Assembly: GCA_965371855.1 (NCBI GenBank)
Contig: CBDUZZ010000029.1
Location: 1-54,919 of the forward strand
Length of the DNA: 54,919 bases
From: JAADEM01 sp965371855
GTDB lineage: Bacteria > Bacteroidota > Bacteroidia > Bacteroidales > Marinilabiliaceae
Direction of reading: 5' to 3'
Positions 16,571-24,876 of this stretch are shown here, in pieces (the stretch's first letter is position 1; each line of letters starts with the position of its first letter). The position numbers were made by a program, and so were the translations under genes. The notes beneath the pieces are model-generated. The model made no database searches. It was not told the origin of the DNA and worked only from the letters and a program-made list of their open reading frames with translations.

Positions 16571-16728
16571 CTTCAAAATATTTATAATCGGAAAATTCAA
16601 TTATAAATTTAAGAGTTTTTTTAGTCATGACAAACAAAAAACGAAGCAGCTTTATTTATAAAATTGTTAAAAGCATCATTTACCTGGGTACTTATTAATG
16701 GCTTATTACTTACCGGGAAAGGATTTTC

Positions 16729-17172
16729 ATGCATGTAATTGTAGTTAAAATCAATCTCTTCTACTCTGTTACCTTTCAATACTTGTTTCACTTTTTCAGG
16801 TATTATTACTTTATCCTGCTTCAGGGTATGATTCCCTTTAAAGATGAGAGAGGGATTATGCGACTCACATTAAAGAAAGATGATTTCTTATATTGCAGAG
16901 GCAATGATAACTATGTAACTATTATTTATAATGACAGTAATAAACTTTCGAAATTTTTATTACGTAATACCCTGAAAAATATTAAAACTGATTTAAAAGA
17001 TATTTCGATAGTCAGGACTCATAGATCATACATTATAAATTTTGACAAAGTTAAATTGATAGAGAAAGTTAAAGAGGGTATGAGAATTAAGCTGGACACC
17101 GATTATTCGGTTGATGTCCCTGTTTCCAAAACATATATGGAAGAGGTTTTCAGGCAGTTTAGCAAGCTATGA
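16729..17172 (+). CDS. LytTR DNA-binding protein, N-terminally truncated
   Basis: Residues 34-147 (from MIPFKDERGIMRLTLKKDDF) form a LytTR DNA-binding domain with RTHRSYIINFDKVK and DVPVSKTYMEEV near the end. In Bacteroidota such domains usually follow four membrane helices or a receiver domain. Here only one partial hydrophobic stretch (YLFHFFRYYYFILLQ) remains, and an in-frame TAA lies upstream of the ATG at 16729 behind another short hydrophobic segment. The gene is probably a remnant of a membrane-anchored LytTR regulator. The domain itself is intact and an ATG at 16828, preceded by AGGG, could yield a free LytTR protein. Confidence 0.6.
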   Translation: MHVIVVKINLFYSVTFQYLFHFFRYYYFILLQGMIPFKDERGIMRLTLKKDDFLYCRGNDNYVTIIYNDSNKLSKFLLRNTLKNIKTDLKDISIVRTHRSYIINFDKVKLIEKVKEGMRIKLDTDYSVDVPVSKTYMEEVFRQFSKL

Positions 17173-17232
17173 TATTTTCAGATTAAGATTGTTTGTCAAC
17201 AGATATTGTTATCATACTTACTACGAGAATAC

Positions 17233-18681
17233 TTATTGAGTTAACTCAATTATTGCATCAAGAAATTCATTAAAGGTTAGAGGTTTAGAAATAATTTGGT
17301 TTTCTTTATCAATCAGGAACATAGTAGGTGTAGCATATATGTTATACGCTGTTGCCACTTTTCCATCCCATTTGTTTGGTTCGTTGCAGTTTATCCAGTC
17401 ATAACCTCTGTCCTGAACAAATGACTTCCAGGTGTTTTGATTACTATCAACAGAAATGGTAATGACTTCTATGTCAAGATCTCTGTTAAGATACCATTGG
17501 TAGATGTCCGGTAGTAGTTGTTCACAATACATACACCACGAAGCCCAAAAGATTATCAGTTTATATTCATTTGTAAAATCCGAAAGGGAAATTGAATCTC
17601 CGTTTATATTTATCAATGAAAAAGGTGGAACCGTAGTTCCTGAAATCATTCTTTGTGAATCAAGTCTACGTTTTAACGTCGATTTTTCTTCTGACAAACA
17701 GGGAACAGCAGGAGTGTATACTTCAGAAATATGATACAACATCTCAATAAATCCAAGTGTCTCAAAACCACGCATCAAAAAATCAACAATAAAATCCCCA
17801 ACTATCGGATTTGATTTCGTATTTTCAATTATTTCATCAACAGCCCTGTTTATCTCTCTAATTTGTTCTTCATTCGATAATCCCTTTTTTGTGTAAGACA
17901 TTAAGTATTCATATACTTTTTTTGTGTAAACCGGAGTATTAATTAGTGATTCATCTGAGAAATCAAGCTTTTTAAAGAAATCACGCTTGTAGGTTGTCCT
18001 CCGTTCCTCCTCCGTCAGGTTTCCGTCCAAAAAAGGTTCACGATACATCTTTATTATTCTTGTAGCAAAAAGATCAGGATGCTTTTTTGTTGTTGAACTT
18101 ATTAAAGAGTTACGCTTTTTTTGAATTTCATTATAGTTATTAATAACAACTTTCTTACGCTTTTCCGTGTAATATTTATCCTCAGGGTTTTTCTGAAAGT
18201 GATTTATCTGCCCTACTAAATCGTTTAGTTGTTTAGCATATGCCTTCTCTAACTGTACAAAACATAACCAAACCTTGTTTTCTTTTGAAGATACTACCTG
18301 CATACTGTCAAGAGGGGAATTAAAATTGGATTTGAGCAAGCAATTTTCTTTGTTGTAAATAAAATCAATTTGCTGCGGTGCTTCATGCATAACTTGTGCA
18401 TACGGAGTTTGTCCCAAAATAAGTCTATACATAATACCCGGAGTTGCATTATCCGGAATCTCAAAAGTCACTTTCCCGACAACAGGCATTACGGTATCAA
18501 CAGGAGTAAACCTATCTCCTTTAACCCTGCCAATTACAACCACCTCATCCGGCTGTTCATTGATAAAAACTTCTATTTTGAATGCTTGAGATCGCAATGC
18601 CTGATTGGCTGCAGTGAAAAATAATAGCACAACAGCTATTACTTTTACTTGTTTGTATAATATTATTCTATTAGAACTCAT
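17233..18681 (-). CDS. TlpA-like thiol-disulfide oxidoreductase
   Basis: A 482-residue exported protein. A hydrophobic N-terminal segment (VKVIAVVLLFFTAAN) is followed by a DUF4369-like beta domain (EVFINEQPDEVVVIGRVKGD), a helical middle, and a C-terminal thioredoxin fold with WASWCMYCEQLLPD (Cys383, Cys386) and the cis-Pro loop YATPTMF. Such proteins reduce or rearrange disulfides in the periplasm; the substrate is unknown. A TATCTTTG -7 box lies 18-25 bases upstream. It is divergent from the SpmAB-type gene. Confidence 0.82.
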   Translation of the reverse strand: MSSNRIILYKQVKVIAVVLLFFTAANQALRSQAFKIEVFINEQPDEVVVIGRVKGDRFTPVDTVMPVVGKVTFEIPDNATPGIMYRLILGQTPYAQVMHEAPQQIDFIYNKENCLLKSNFNSPLDSMQVVSSKENKVWLCFVQLEKAYAKQLNDLVGQINHFQKNPEDKYYTEKRKKVVINNYNEIQKKRNSLISSTTKKHPDLFATRIIKMYREPFLDGNLTEEERRTTYKRDFFKKLDFSDESLINTPVYTKKVYEYLMSYTKKGLSNEEQIREINRAVDEIIENTKSNPIVGDFIVDFLMRGFETLGFIEMLYHISEVYTPAVPCLSEEKSTLKRRLDSQRMISGTTVPPFSLININGDSISLSDFTNEYKLIIFWASWCMYCEQLLPDIYQWYLNRDLDIEVITISVDSNQNTWKSFVQDRGYDWINCNEPNKWDGKVATAYNIYATPTMFLIDKENQIISKPLTFNEFLDAIIELTQ

Positions 18682-18698
18682 TTTTTATGAATTATTAG

Positions 18699-18706
18699 CA
18701 AAGATA
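18699..18706 (-). promoter_or_regulatory. -7 promoter element of the TlpA-like gene
   Basis: On the minus strand TATCTTTG, an exact -7 match just before the start codon. No TTTG stands at -33. Confidence 0.5.
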
Positions 18707-18796
18707 AATAATACATTAAAAATTCTGTCACTTTATTTTTTAATTGCAGTGATATTTTTTTTCTTTGTTACAATTAGTGTTGCTAACTATTATATT

Positions 18797-20029
18797 ATGG
18801 CTCTGAACTATTTATGGATATCATTTTTTTTGATTGCCTTTATAACAGGATTAGCAAGGCTCATTTTCTTTGGCGATTACGATATTTTTCCTCAACTTAT
18901 TCAGGCTACTTTCGATAATGCCAAAACCGGCTTTAATATATCTTTGGGCTTAACCGGTGCGCTAACATTATGGTTAGGAATTATGCGTATCGGGGAGAAA
19001 GGAGGCATGATACGTTTGTTGTCAAAAGCAATTGGGCCATTATTCAGTCGTATTTTCCCTGAATTACCTAAAAACCACCCGGCTTATGGTAGTATGGTTA
19101 TGAATATTGCCGCTAATATGCTTGGACTTGACAATGCTGCAACACCGATGGGGCTAAAAGCAATGGAAGAACTTCAGAAAAATAATCCTAAAAAAGATAC
19201 TGCTTCCAATGCACAGATCATGTTTTTGGTGCTGAATACTTCAGGGCTAACAATTATTCCTATAAGCATAATGGTTATCAGGGCACAGAGGGGTGCTGTT
19301 AACCCGTCTGACATTTTCTTGCCTATTTTACTGGCTACTTTTTTCAGTACAATAGTTGGCATAGTATCAGTTTCAGTTGTTCAAAGAATAAAACTTTGGG
19401 ATAAAGTGATTTTGGCATACCTCGGTGGATTTTCAGCTCTTATAGGAGGATTTATTTACTGGTTAACTACCCTGCCACGACAACAGATAGATACAATATC
19501 AATGGTTGCTGCAAACCTGATACTTTTTTCCATAATTGTAATTTTCATTTTAATGGCAATACGTAAAAAAGTTAATGTTTACGATGCTTTTATTGAAGGA
19601 GCTAAAGATGGTTTTAAAATCGCCATTAAAATAATACCTTTCCTCGTGGCGATACTGGTAGCAATAGGAGTGTTCAGAGCTTCCGGAGGGATGGATTTTA
19701 TTGTTGACGGAGCAAGAGCTTTATTCGGCTTAATGGGTGTTGATACTCGTTTTGTTGAGACATTGCCAACGGCGATTATGAAACCTTTAAGCGGCAGTGG
19801 TGCAAGGGGAATGATGATTGATGCTATTAATACTTACGGCGTTGACTCTTTTATTGGCCGCACCGCCAGCACCTTACAGGGAGCTACTGATACTACTTTT
19901 TATATCCTTGCTGTTTATTTTGGTTCAGTAGGAATAAAAAAGACCCGGCATGCTGTTGCGTGTGGTCTTATTGCCGATCTTGCCGGAATTATCGCTGCAA
20001 TTGCTTTGGCATACCTGTTTTTTGGTTAG
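18797..20029 (+). CDS. SpmA/SpmB-like nucleoside-recognition (Gate) membrane protein
   Basis: A 410-residue inner-membrane protein in which the spore-maturation-type SpmA and SpmB halves are fused: the first half has MVMNIAANMLGLDNAATPMG, the second has KPLSGSGARGMMIDAINTYG and TASTLQGATDTTFYILAVYF, both Gate-domain signatures. There are about ten hydrophobic segments. In Bacilli the pair acts in spore-core dehydration; in non-sporulating Bacteroidota the role is unknown and a nucleoside or ion transport function is only suggested. The start at 18797 (MALNYLWIS) follows family alignments; 64 upstream codons overlap the divergent TlpA gene. Confidence 0.85.
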   Translation: MALNYLWISFFLIAFITGLARLIFFGDYDIFPQLIQATFDNAKTGFNISLGLTGALTLWLGIMRIGEKGGMIRLLSKAIGPLFSRIFPELPKNHPAYGSMVMNIAANMLGLDNAATPMGLKAMEELQKNNPKKDTASNAQIMFLVLNTSGLTIIPISIMVIRAQRGAVNPSDIFLPILLATFFSTIVGIVSVSVVQRIKLWDKVILAYLGGFSALIGGFIYWLTTLPRQQIDTISMVAANLILFSIIVIFILMAIRKKVNVYDAFIEGAKDGFKIAIKIIPFLVAILVAIGVFRASGGMDFIVDGARALFGLMGVDTRFVETLPTAIMKPLSGSGARGMMIDAINTYGVDSFIGRTASTLQGATDTTFYILAVYFGSVGIKKTRHAVACGLIADLAGIIAAIALAYLFFG

Positions 20030-20077
20030 TCCACTCTTCCACCAATACTTTGTCAATGCAGAGAATGAGTTTCTAAT

Positions 20078-21385
20078 TTATAAAATCCCTTTTTCCATTT
20101 TTTCCAGTTCTCTTTGAAAAGTATTATTATCGGGTTTTGAGAATCGCCCGGTTTTATTGATAATAACAGCTTCCTTTTCCCATTTAAGCGCATCTTCCTT
20201 ATTACCTATTTTATATAAAACATGGGCGTAAGTATCAGTAAACGGTGCAAATTCATATGCCAGTGTTTTTTCCGACCACTTTAGAATGCGTCCAAGAATT
20301 TCGGGATCATCTGTCATTTCATAAATTGCCCATACCATATTATTAATCTGAGTTCCTGTTTTTAATGACTTTGTAGAATAAAACACTTTAATATCTTCAT
20401 TTTTATAGAACTTTGTTCTTTCGGCAAAGGCAATTGAATCAATATCTAAGTTTTTGAAATATTGATCATAATATCGTGTCGCTGATGATATATATCTATT
20501 GGTGTCTTTAACCTCTCTATAGTAATCCAACATAAATTTATTCCCATATCTATATCCCTTATTATAATCCTTATATGTCCCTCTCAAAAAATTTGAAACT
20601 TTACGAGCATAGTTCAAATCCTTTTCCTCAATGGCTTTATCTTTTGACTTTCTAATCGTCATTCGGTTTATATTTAAACGTTCCTTAGATTCCAATGAAT
20701 CTATAGCTAAAGACAATAACTCATGGTCAAAACGGTAGAGTTTATAAGCTCTGGAACCGATTATAGGAGCCATTCGGTATATTGTCCTAATTTGATCGAT
20801 TGTAAAAAGAGTATCGACAGTGAGATTGCCAACATACTCATCTACCAGGTCATCAGTTATAAATAGATACTTATCTAAGGCCGATATATAATCTTTTAAA
20901 ATCTTATTATTGTAGTTCTTTGACTCATAATTTTTAAAAAAATCTTTTAAAGGTGGCTTTTTCTCATTCTCCAAAGCTTTTTGAGCTGCGTTCACGTACA
21001 CCTCACTCCTAGTTGTACTTTGGTTACTCACAGCATTTAAAAAATATCCATTTTTATCAACAAATAACGAGGTAGGAAGATGGTTAAGAATCCTGTATCG
21101 GGGAGCAATTATTTTATATTCTTCTGAATTATATTCTATTCGAATACAAATAATTTTTTCAAACAATTGAGATATATCCGACCCGGAAAGACCTTTATAG
21201 GCAACTTCATTACATTGGATACACTTACTATCCAACTGAATAAAAACTATACAGTTACTCTTTTTTGCCCTTTTTAATGCCTCTTCAAAGGAAATATCAG
21301 AAAATGTTAAGGGTTGCCCAAGGGAAATTAATTGCATGCCAAATAAAAATGCAAACAGGAATAGAACTGATAATTGTTTTTTCAT
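20078..21385 (-). CDS. Exported thioredoxin-like protein with helical C-terminal domain
   Basis: A 435-residue protein with a signal peptide (about 1-23, ending ISLGQ). Residues 30-140 form a thioredoxin-like fold with DSKCIQCNEV (Cys55, Cys58) and cis-Pro in NHLPTSLFVD. The remaining 290 residues are charged helices, with a possible TPR-like end (YAHVLYKIGNKEDALKWEKE). The CxxC spacing and context resemble DUF255/thioredoxin-7 proteins. Function is unknown; a periplasmic redox role is likely. A near-consensus -7 (TATCTTTA) lies about 17 bases upstream. Confidence 0.7.
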   Translation of the reverse strand: MKKQLSVLFLFAFLFGMQLISLGQPLTFSDISFEEALKRAKKSNCIVFIQLDSKCIQCNEVAYKGLSGSDISQLFEKIICIRIEYNSEEYKIIAPRYRILNHLPTSLFVDKNGYFLNAVSNQSTTRSEVYVNAAQKALENEKKPPLKDFFKNYESKNYNNKILKDYISALDKYLFITDDLVDEYVGNLTVDTLFTIDQIRTIYRMAPIIGSRAYKLYRFDHELLSLAIDSLESKERLNINRMTIRKSKDKAIEEKDLNYARKVSNFLRGTYKDYNKGYRYGNKFMLDYYREVKDTNRYISSATRYYDQYFKNLDIDSIAFAERTKFYKNEDIKVFYSTKSLKTGTQINNMVWAIYEMTDDPEILGRILKWSEKTLAYEFAPFTDTYAHVLYKIGNKEDALKWEKEAVIINKTGRFSKPDNNTFQRELEKMEKGIL

Positions 21386-21547
21386 GGTTTTGTGCTAATC
21401 TAAAGATAATTAATAGAATCTTATCACCTCAAATATAATCCTTTTTCTATGAATCCAATCATTTGAAGAATTATATCCGCATTGTCATTTGTCAAAACTT
21501 GACATTTAACTACTAAATTTCTGCAATTACAATTTCCAAATATTTAT

Positions 21548-21555
21548 TAACTTTG
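21548..21555 (+). promoter_or_regulatory. -7 promoter element of carA
   Basis: TAACTTTG followed by TACC, the typical Bacteroidota -7 context, 34 bases before the carA start. The -33 region is poor. Confidence 0.55.
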
Positions 21556-21589
21556 TACCATTAATTATTTCATAGAAAATTTAGAATTT

Positions 21590-22672
21590 ATGCCCGAAAT
21601 ACGAAAAATCAAACTGGTACTTGAAGACGGAACTGTTTTTGAAGGAAAATCATTTGGATATGACAAGTCGGTTGCCGGCGAAGTTGTTTTTAATACGGCA
21701 ATGACCGGCTATCCGGAAAGCTTAACAGACGCATCGTATGAAGGACAAATCCTTGTTTCAACCTATCCATTAATTGGCAACTATGGCGTACCAAAGGATG
21801 ACACTGAATTTGGAATCTCTAAGTTTTATGAATCAGATCGTATTCATATATCAGGATTGGTTATTGCAGATTACTCATTTGAATATAGTCACTGGAATGC
21901 CAAAAACAGCCTTCGTGAATGGCTGATACAAAATAAGGTTCCCGGAATCTTTGATGTTGACACCAGAGCTATTACAAAGGTACTTAGAGAAAAGGGTACT
22001 ATGTTGGGAAAGATAATTTTTGAGGATCAGGATGTTGAATTTTATGACCCTAACAAAGAGAATCTGGTGGCACGAGTAAGTACTACTGAGAAAAAAACCT
22101 ATGGAAACGGCAAAAACAAAATAGTGCTAGTAGATACCGGTGCTAAAAATAACATATTAAGGTGCTTACTGAAGCGTGACACAACAGTTGAAGTCGTTCC
22201 CTGGAACTATGATTTCACACAAGATGAATATGACGGCATTATGCTCTCTAACGGCCCGGGTGACCCACAAATGTGTGAAGAAACAATAGAGAATATCCGC
22301 AAAGCAATAGACATCGAGAAGCCTATTTTTGGCATCTGTTTGGGTAACCAGTTACTTGGTATTGCATCAGGTGGCTCAACATACAAGCTCAAATACGGCC
22401 ACCGGGCACATAACCATCCTGTAATTAAAGTTGGCACAGACACCTGTTACATTACCAGCCAAAACCATGGTTTTGCCATTGATCCGGACTCATTGGGTGA
22501 TGAATGGGAACCATTGTTCGTTAATATTAATGATAAAACAAACGAAGGCATAAAACACAAAACAAAGCCCTTCTTCTCTACACAGTTTCATCCTGAAGCC
22601 TCAAGCGGCCCAACCGATACTGAATTCTTGTTTGATGATTTCATTGATCTGATAGAGGATAGTAAAAAGTAG
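21590..22672 (+). CDS. carA: Carbamoyl-phosphate synthase small subunit (glutaminase)
   Basis: A 360-residue class I glutamine amidotransferase that supplies ammonia to CarB for pyrimidine and arginine synthesis. Catalytic Cys250 lies in FGICLGNQLLG, with His334 and Glu336 in TQFHPEASSGP. The N-terminal small domain has VFNTAMTGYPESLTDASYEG. The length is normal. carB is not adjacent; a terminator follows immediately, so carA is transcribed alone. Confidence 0.96.
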   Translation: MPEIRKIKLVLEDGTVFEGKSFGYDKSVAGEVVFNTAMTGYPESLTDASYEGQILVSTYPLIGNYGVPKDDTEFGISKFYESDRIHISGLVIADYSFEYSHWNAKNSLREWLIQNKVPGIFDVDTRAITKVLREKGTMLGKIIFEDQDVEFYDPNKENLVARVSTTEKKTYGNGKNKIVLVDTGAKNNILRCLLKRDTTVEVVPWNYDFTQDEYDGIMLSNGPGDPQMCEETIENIRKAIDIEKPIFGICLGNQLLGIASGGSTYKLKYGHRAHNHPVIKVGTDTCYITSQNHGFAIDPDSLGDEWEPLFVNINDKTNEGIKHKTKPFFSTQFHPEASSGPTDTEFLFDDFIDLIEDSKK

Positions 22673-22675
22673 AAT

Positions 22676-22709
22676 AAAAACGGATAGTAAAAATTACCTA
22701 TCCGTTTTT
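22676..22709. terminator. Bidirectional terminator between carA and barrel gene
   Basis: AAAAACGGATAG pairs with CTATCCGTTTTT, with A-run and T-run on either side, so it can serve carA (+) and the barrel gene (-). Confidence 0.85.
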
Positions 22710-22713
22710 CAAT

Positions 22714-23292
22714 TTAGAACAGTCCAAACATTATTTTCAGCCCGTAAGCAAGTTTTGAAAAATCATGACTGGAATAAGTTTCCAAATCAACCTTGTAAAA
22801 GATAGAGTAATTAGTAAATGCCTGTAACTTCATTATGTTACCAACTCTGTAATTTATCGACAAACCCGGTACAAGAACAAAAATTTCATCATAGATTGTT
22901 TGTTTCGTGTCTCTATTGTTTAGTCGTACCTGACCCCAAGCAGTCTGTACAGACAAATTAAAGTCTAACTTGTAATTCTTTCGTAGAATATATCCAAACC
23001 ATAATCCCCCATATTCCGTTTGAACCACATAATCTTCAAAATCCGGAAGCTTTGATCCAGTAGCATGCATATCACTTGTACCTTGTCCAAATCCCCCAAT
23101 AAAATAATTCTTATTTAATAGGATAGCACCTCCACCCCCAATGGCATAAGTAGATTCACCCTGAAAACTTGTGAAAGAGACAAATGACCCACCGAATCCA
23201 CCACTCAAATAAATTCCTTTATTATTCTCTTGTGCTTCTGTTTTTACAGCTAAAATAAAGACGCAAATGAGAGATAAGATTATTCTTTTCAT
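22714..23292 (-). CDS. Small outer-membrane beta-barrel protein
   Basis: A 192-residue protein with a signal peptide (about 1-20, ending KTEAQ), a glycine-rich segment (YAIGGGGAILLNKNYFIGGF) and alternating strands to the terminal GLKIMFGLF, an aromatic BAM-type C-terminus. It resembles eight-stranded OmpW/OmpX-like barrels; no finer family is clear. The ATG overlaps the stop of the upstream FSxGx-repeat frame (ATGA), and the start is preceded by GAGGAGGG, an unusually strong Shine-Dalgarno sequence for this phylum. This points to translational coupling with the upstream frame. Confidence 0.7.
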   Translation of the reverse strand: MKRIILSLICVFILAVKTEAQENNKGIYLSGGFGGSFVSFTSFQGESTYAIGGGGAILLNKNYFIGGFGQGTSDMHATGSKLPDFEDYVVQTEYGGLWFGYILRKNYKLDFNLSVQTAWGQVRLNNRDTKQTIYDEIFVLVPGLSINYRVGNIMKLQAFTNYSIFYKVDLETYSSHDFSKLAYGLKIMFGLF

Positions 23293-23603
23293 CTGTCACC
23301 CTCCTCTCTGTTTTTTGATAATAGTTCAGGTAATCTTTTTTTATGTGCCAGTACAAATATACCTATGGCATACAGACCTATATTAAATATCCCAATAGAG
23401 AAAATTCCGATGGAGAAGACACCGATAGAGAAAATCCCAACAGAAAATATTCCTGCTGAGAATACGCCACAGGAAAATTGACCGGCAGAAAAATAGTTTG
23501 TTGCAAAATCTCCTGCGGAAAAAGCGGGAGAGTAGAGTTAGTTAAAAAGAAGTCCTATAGTCATCAGGACAACAGCTGTAATTAAAATCCAATACTTTTT
23601 CAT
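23289..23603 (-). pseudogene. FSxGx pentapeptide-like repeat membrane protein, split by in-frame TAA
   Basis: From the ATG at 23603 the frame reads MKKYWILITAVVLMTIGLLF then N and a TAA at codon 22 (23540-23538). The same frame continues for 82 codons, LYSPAFSAGDFATNYFSAG, with about ten F-S-x-G-x five-residue units (FSAGQ, FSCGV, FSAGI, FSVGI, FSIGV, FSIGI, FSIGI, FNIGL), and ends KRLPELLSKNREEGDR. The periodicity suggests a pentapeptide-type beta-helix or a very regular membrane segment. There is no start codon after the TAA, so the gene is interrupted or needs readthrough. The frame stays open to the ATGA overlap with the barrel gene, so the damage, if real, is recent. Confidence 0.65.
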
Positions 23604-23637
23604 TTTGTTTGTTTTTTAAAATTAATACTAAATAACT

Positions 23638-23651
23638 ATTTCACGTGAAAT
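23638..23651. promoter_or_regulatory. ATTTCACGTGAAAT palindrome (parS-like core)
   Basis: A perfect 14-bp palindrome 35 bases upstream of the FSxGx frame. Its core TTTCACGTGAAA equals the centre of the ParB site parS (TGTTTCACGTGAAACA); 13 of 16 positions match. It may be a parS-like site or an operator of the small operon. Confidence 0.45.
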
Positions 23652-23824
23652 TTTTGTTTGAATTCATGAGCAATATTATGAAGCATTATCCTGTAGAAAA
23701 AATATTAGGGATTTATTGCATTGTTTTGTGACAAGCAACAAGAGGATGTGTTGAATGGGACGAATCTGGGATAAATAACAAAGGAGAAACAGGAACAACA
23801 GAGCACAAACAGAAAAAAAAGGTC

Positions 23825-24703
23825 TTACCTTATGTGCTGAATTAACGATTTGAATTCTTTAATGTACTGACGTGAAACAGATGCCTCTTTAGTTGTATGA
23901 TTAAATGTCAGGCGATACCCTTGTGCGTTGCCATTAATCATTTTTATTTGTTTAGGATTAATAATGAAAGCCCTGTGTGATTTAAATAGTAAAGATTCTT
24001 CTGCAATGCTTTCTTCAATGTTTTTCAGGGTGGTACGCAGAACTTTTTTACTGAATTCGCTATTGGTCAAATAATAGATAAAGCAATAGTTACCTTCCGA
24101 TTCTATAAAAATAATATTATTCTCTAATATCTGAATGGAGTCTTTACCATTATAAGAGCTGAAACTGTTCAGCTTCTGTTGTTGGTTGTCGGCAGTGTAA
24201 CTATTCGTGAGATTACCAGTTAACTCTCTGGCACTTTTTAGATTTCGTTTTAGATAAACATTATTGTTCCATAACAAAATAATAAGTGCCGGAATAATGC
24301 CTACTCCCAATGTAAAAAGTTCAAATACAAGAAAGTACTTAATGTTTACCAATCCGAAATTGAAGATATAACTACTGTAAATATAATTTCCTAATCCGAT
24401 GCTGAAGAAAATCCAACAGAAAAGAATTATCTGTTTTCCGTTTGTCCATCTATCTTCATTAAAAATATTTTTCAGATAAAACGGTAAAAAAACAATGTCA
24501 ATCATTAGAACAATTAATGTTACTAAGCCATAGCCAGCCAGGATTAGTCTTTTATGAGGAATGGTAAGATTAACCAAGCCAAACGGCTCAAAAAAAGCAA
24601 TAAAAAATGAGATAAATAAACCGGTATAAACAGCAATTTTCCAGTTGTTTTTAAAACTCACCGGATAGCCGGTATCAAAAAAGGTTCTTATTCTGCTTTT
24701 CAT
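23825..24703 (-). CDS. Membrane-anchored LytTR transcriptional regulator
   Basis: A 292-residue protein: four hydrophobic helices (about 25-45, 55-80, 90-115, 122-147), a linker, and a C-terminal LytTR domain (about 195-290) with IIFIESEGNYCFIYYL and LLFKSHRAFIINPKQIK. This design is common in Bacteroidota; some members work with a histidine kinase, others alone. Upstream are a TATCTTTG -7 box and a strong inverted repeat (24773-24819) where the -33 box would be expected, suggesting autoregulation. The FSxGx/barrel operon follows in the same direction after a 221-bp spacer and may be its target. Confidence 0.82.
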   Translation of the reverse strand: MKSRIRTFFDTGYPVSFKNNWKIAVYTGLFISFFIAFFEPFGLVNLTIPHKRLILAGYGLVTLIVLMIDIVFLPFYLKNIFNEDRWTNGKQIILFCWIFFSIGLGNYIYSSYIFNFGLVNIKYFLVFELFTLGVGIIPALIILLWNNNVYLKRNLKSARELTGNLTNSYTADNQQQKLNSFSSYNGKDSIQILENNIIFIESEGNYCFIYYLTNSEFSKKVLRTTLKNIEESIAEESLLFKSHRAFIINPKQIKMINGNAQGYRLTFNHTTKEASVSRQYIKEFKSLIQHIR

Positions 24704-24755
24704 AGTTACCTGTTAGATTGGATAAATAAACAAATGTTAAAATACCTTTTCTTTA

Positions 24756-24763
24756 CAAAGATA
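24756..24763 (-). promoter_or_regulatory. -7 promoter element of the LytTR gene
   Basis: Minus-strand TATCTTTG. No TTTG lies at -33; the position is taken by the inverted repeat at 24773-24819, consistent with activator-dependent transcription. Confidence 0.55.
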
Positions 24764-24772
24764 CAATTCTTT

Positions 24773-24819
24773 ACTCACCGTGTGACTACTTTTTACCGGA
24801 TAACAGTCACTCGGTGAGT
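24773..24819. promoter_or_regulatory. Inverted repeat between LytTR gene and larE
   Basis: ACTCACCGTGTGACT (24773-24787) and its opposite-strand partner ACTCACCGAGTGACT (24805-24819) match in 14 of 15 positions around a 17-nt loop. It lies in the divergent spacer, next to the LytTR -7 box, and is a good candidate binding site or operator for either gene. Confidence 0.6.
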
Positions 24820-24876
24820 CAGGAAAGCAAAACAATACACTAACACTTTTGTTTAATTTTTATATATTTGACTGAA

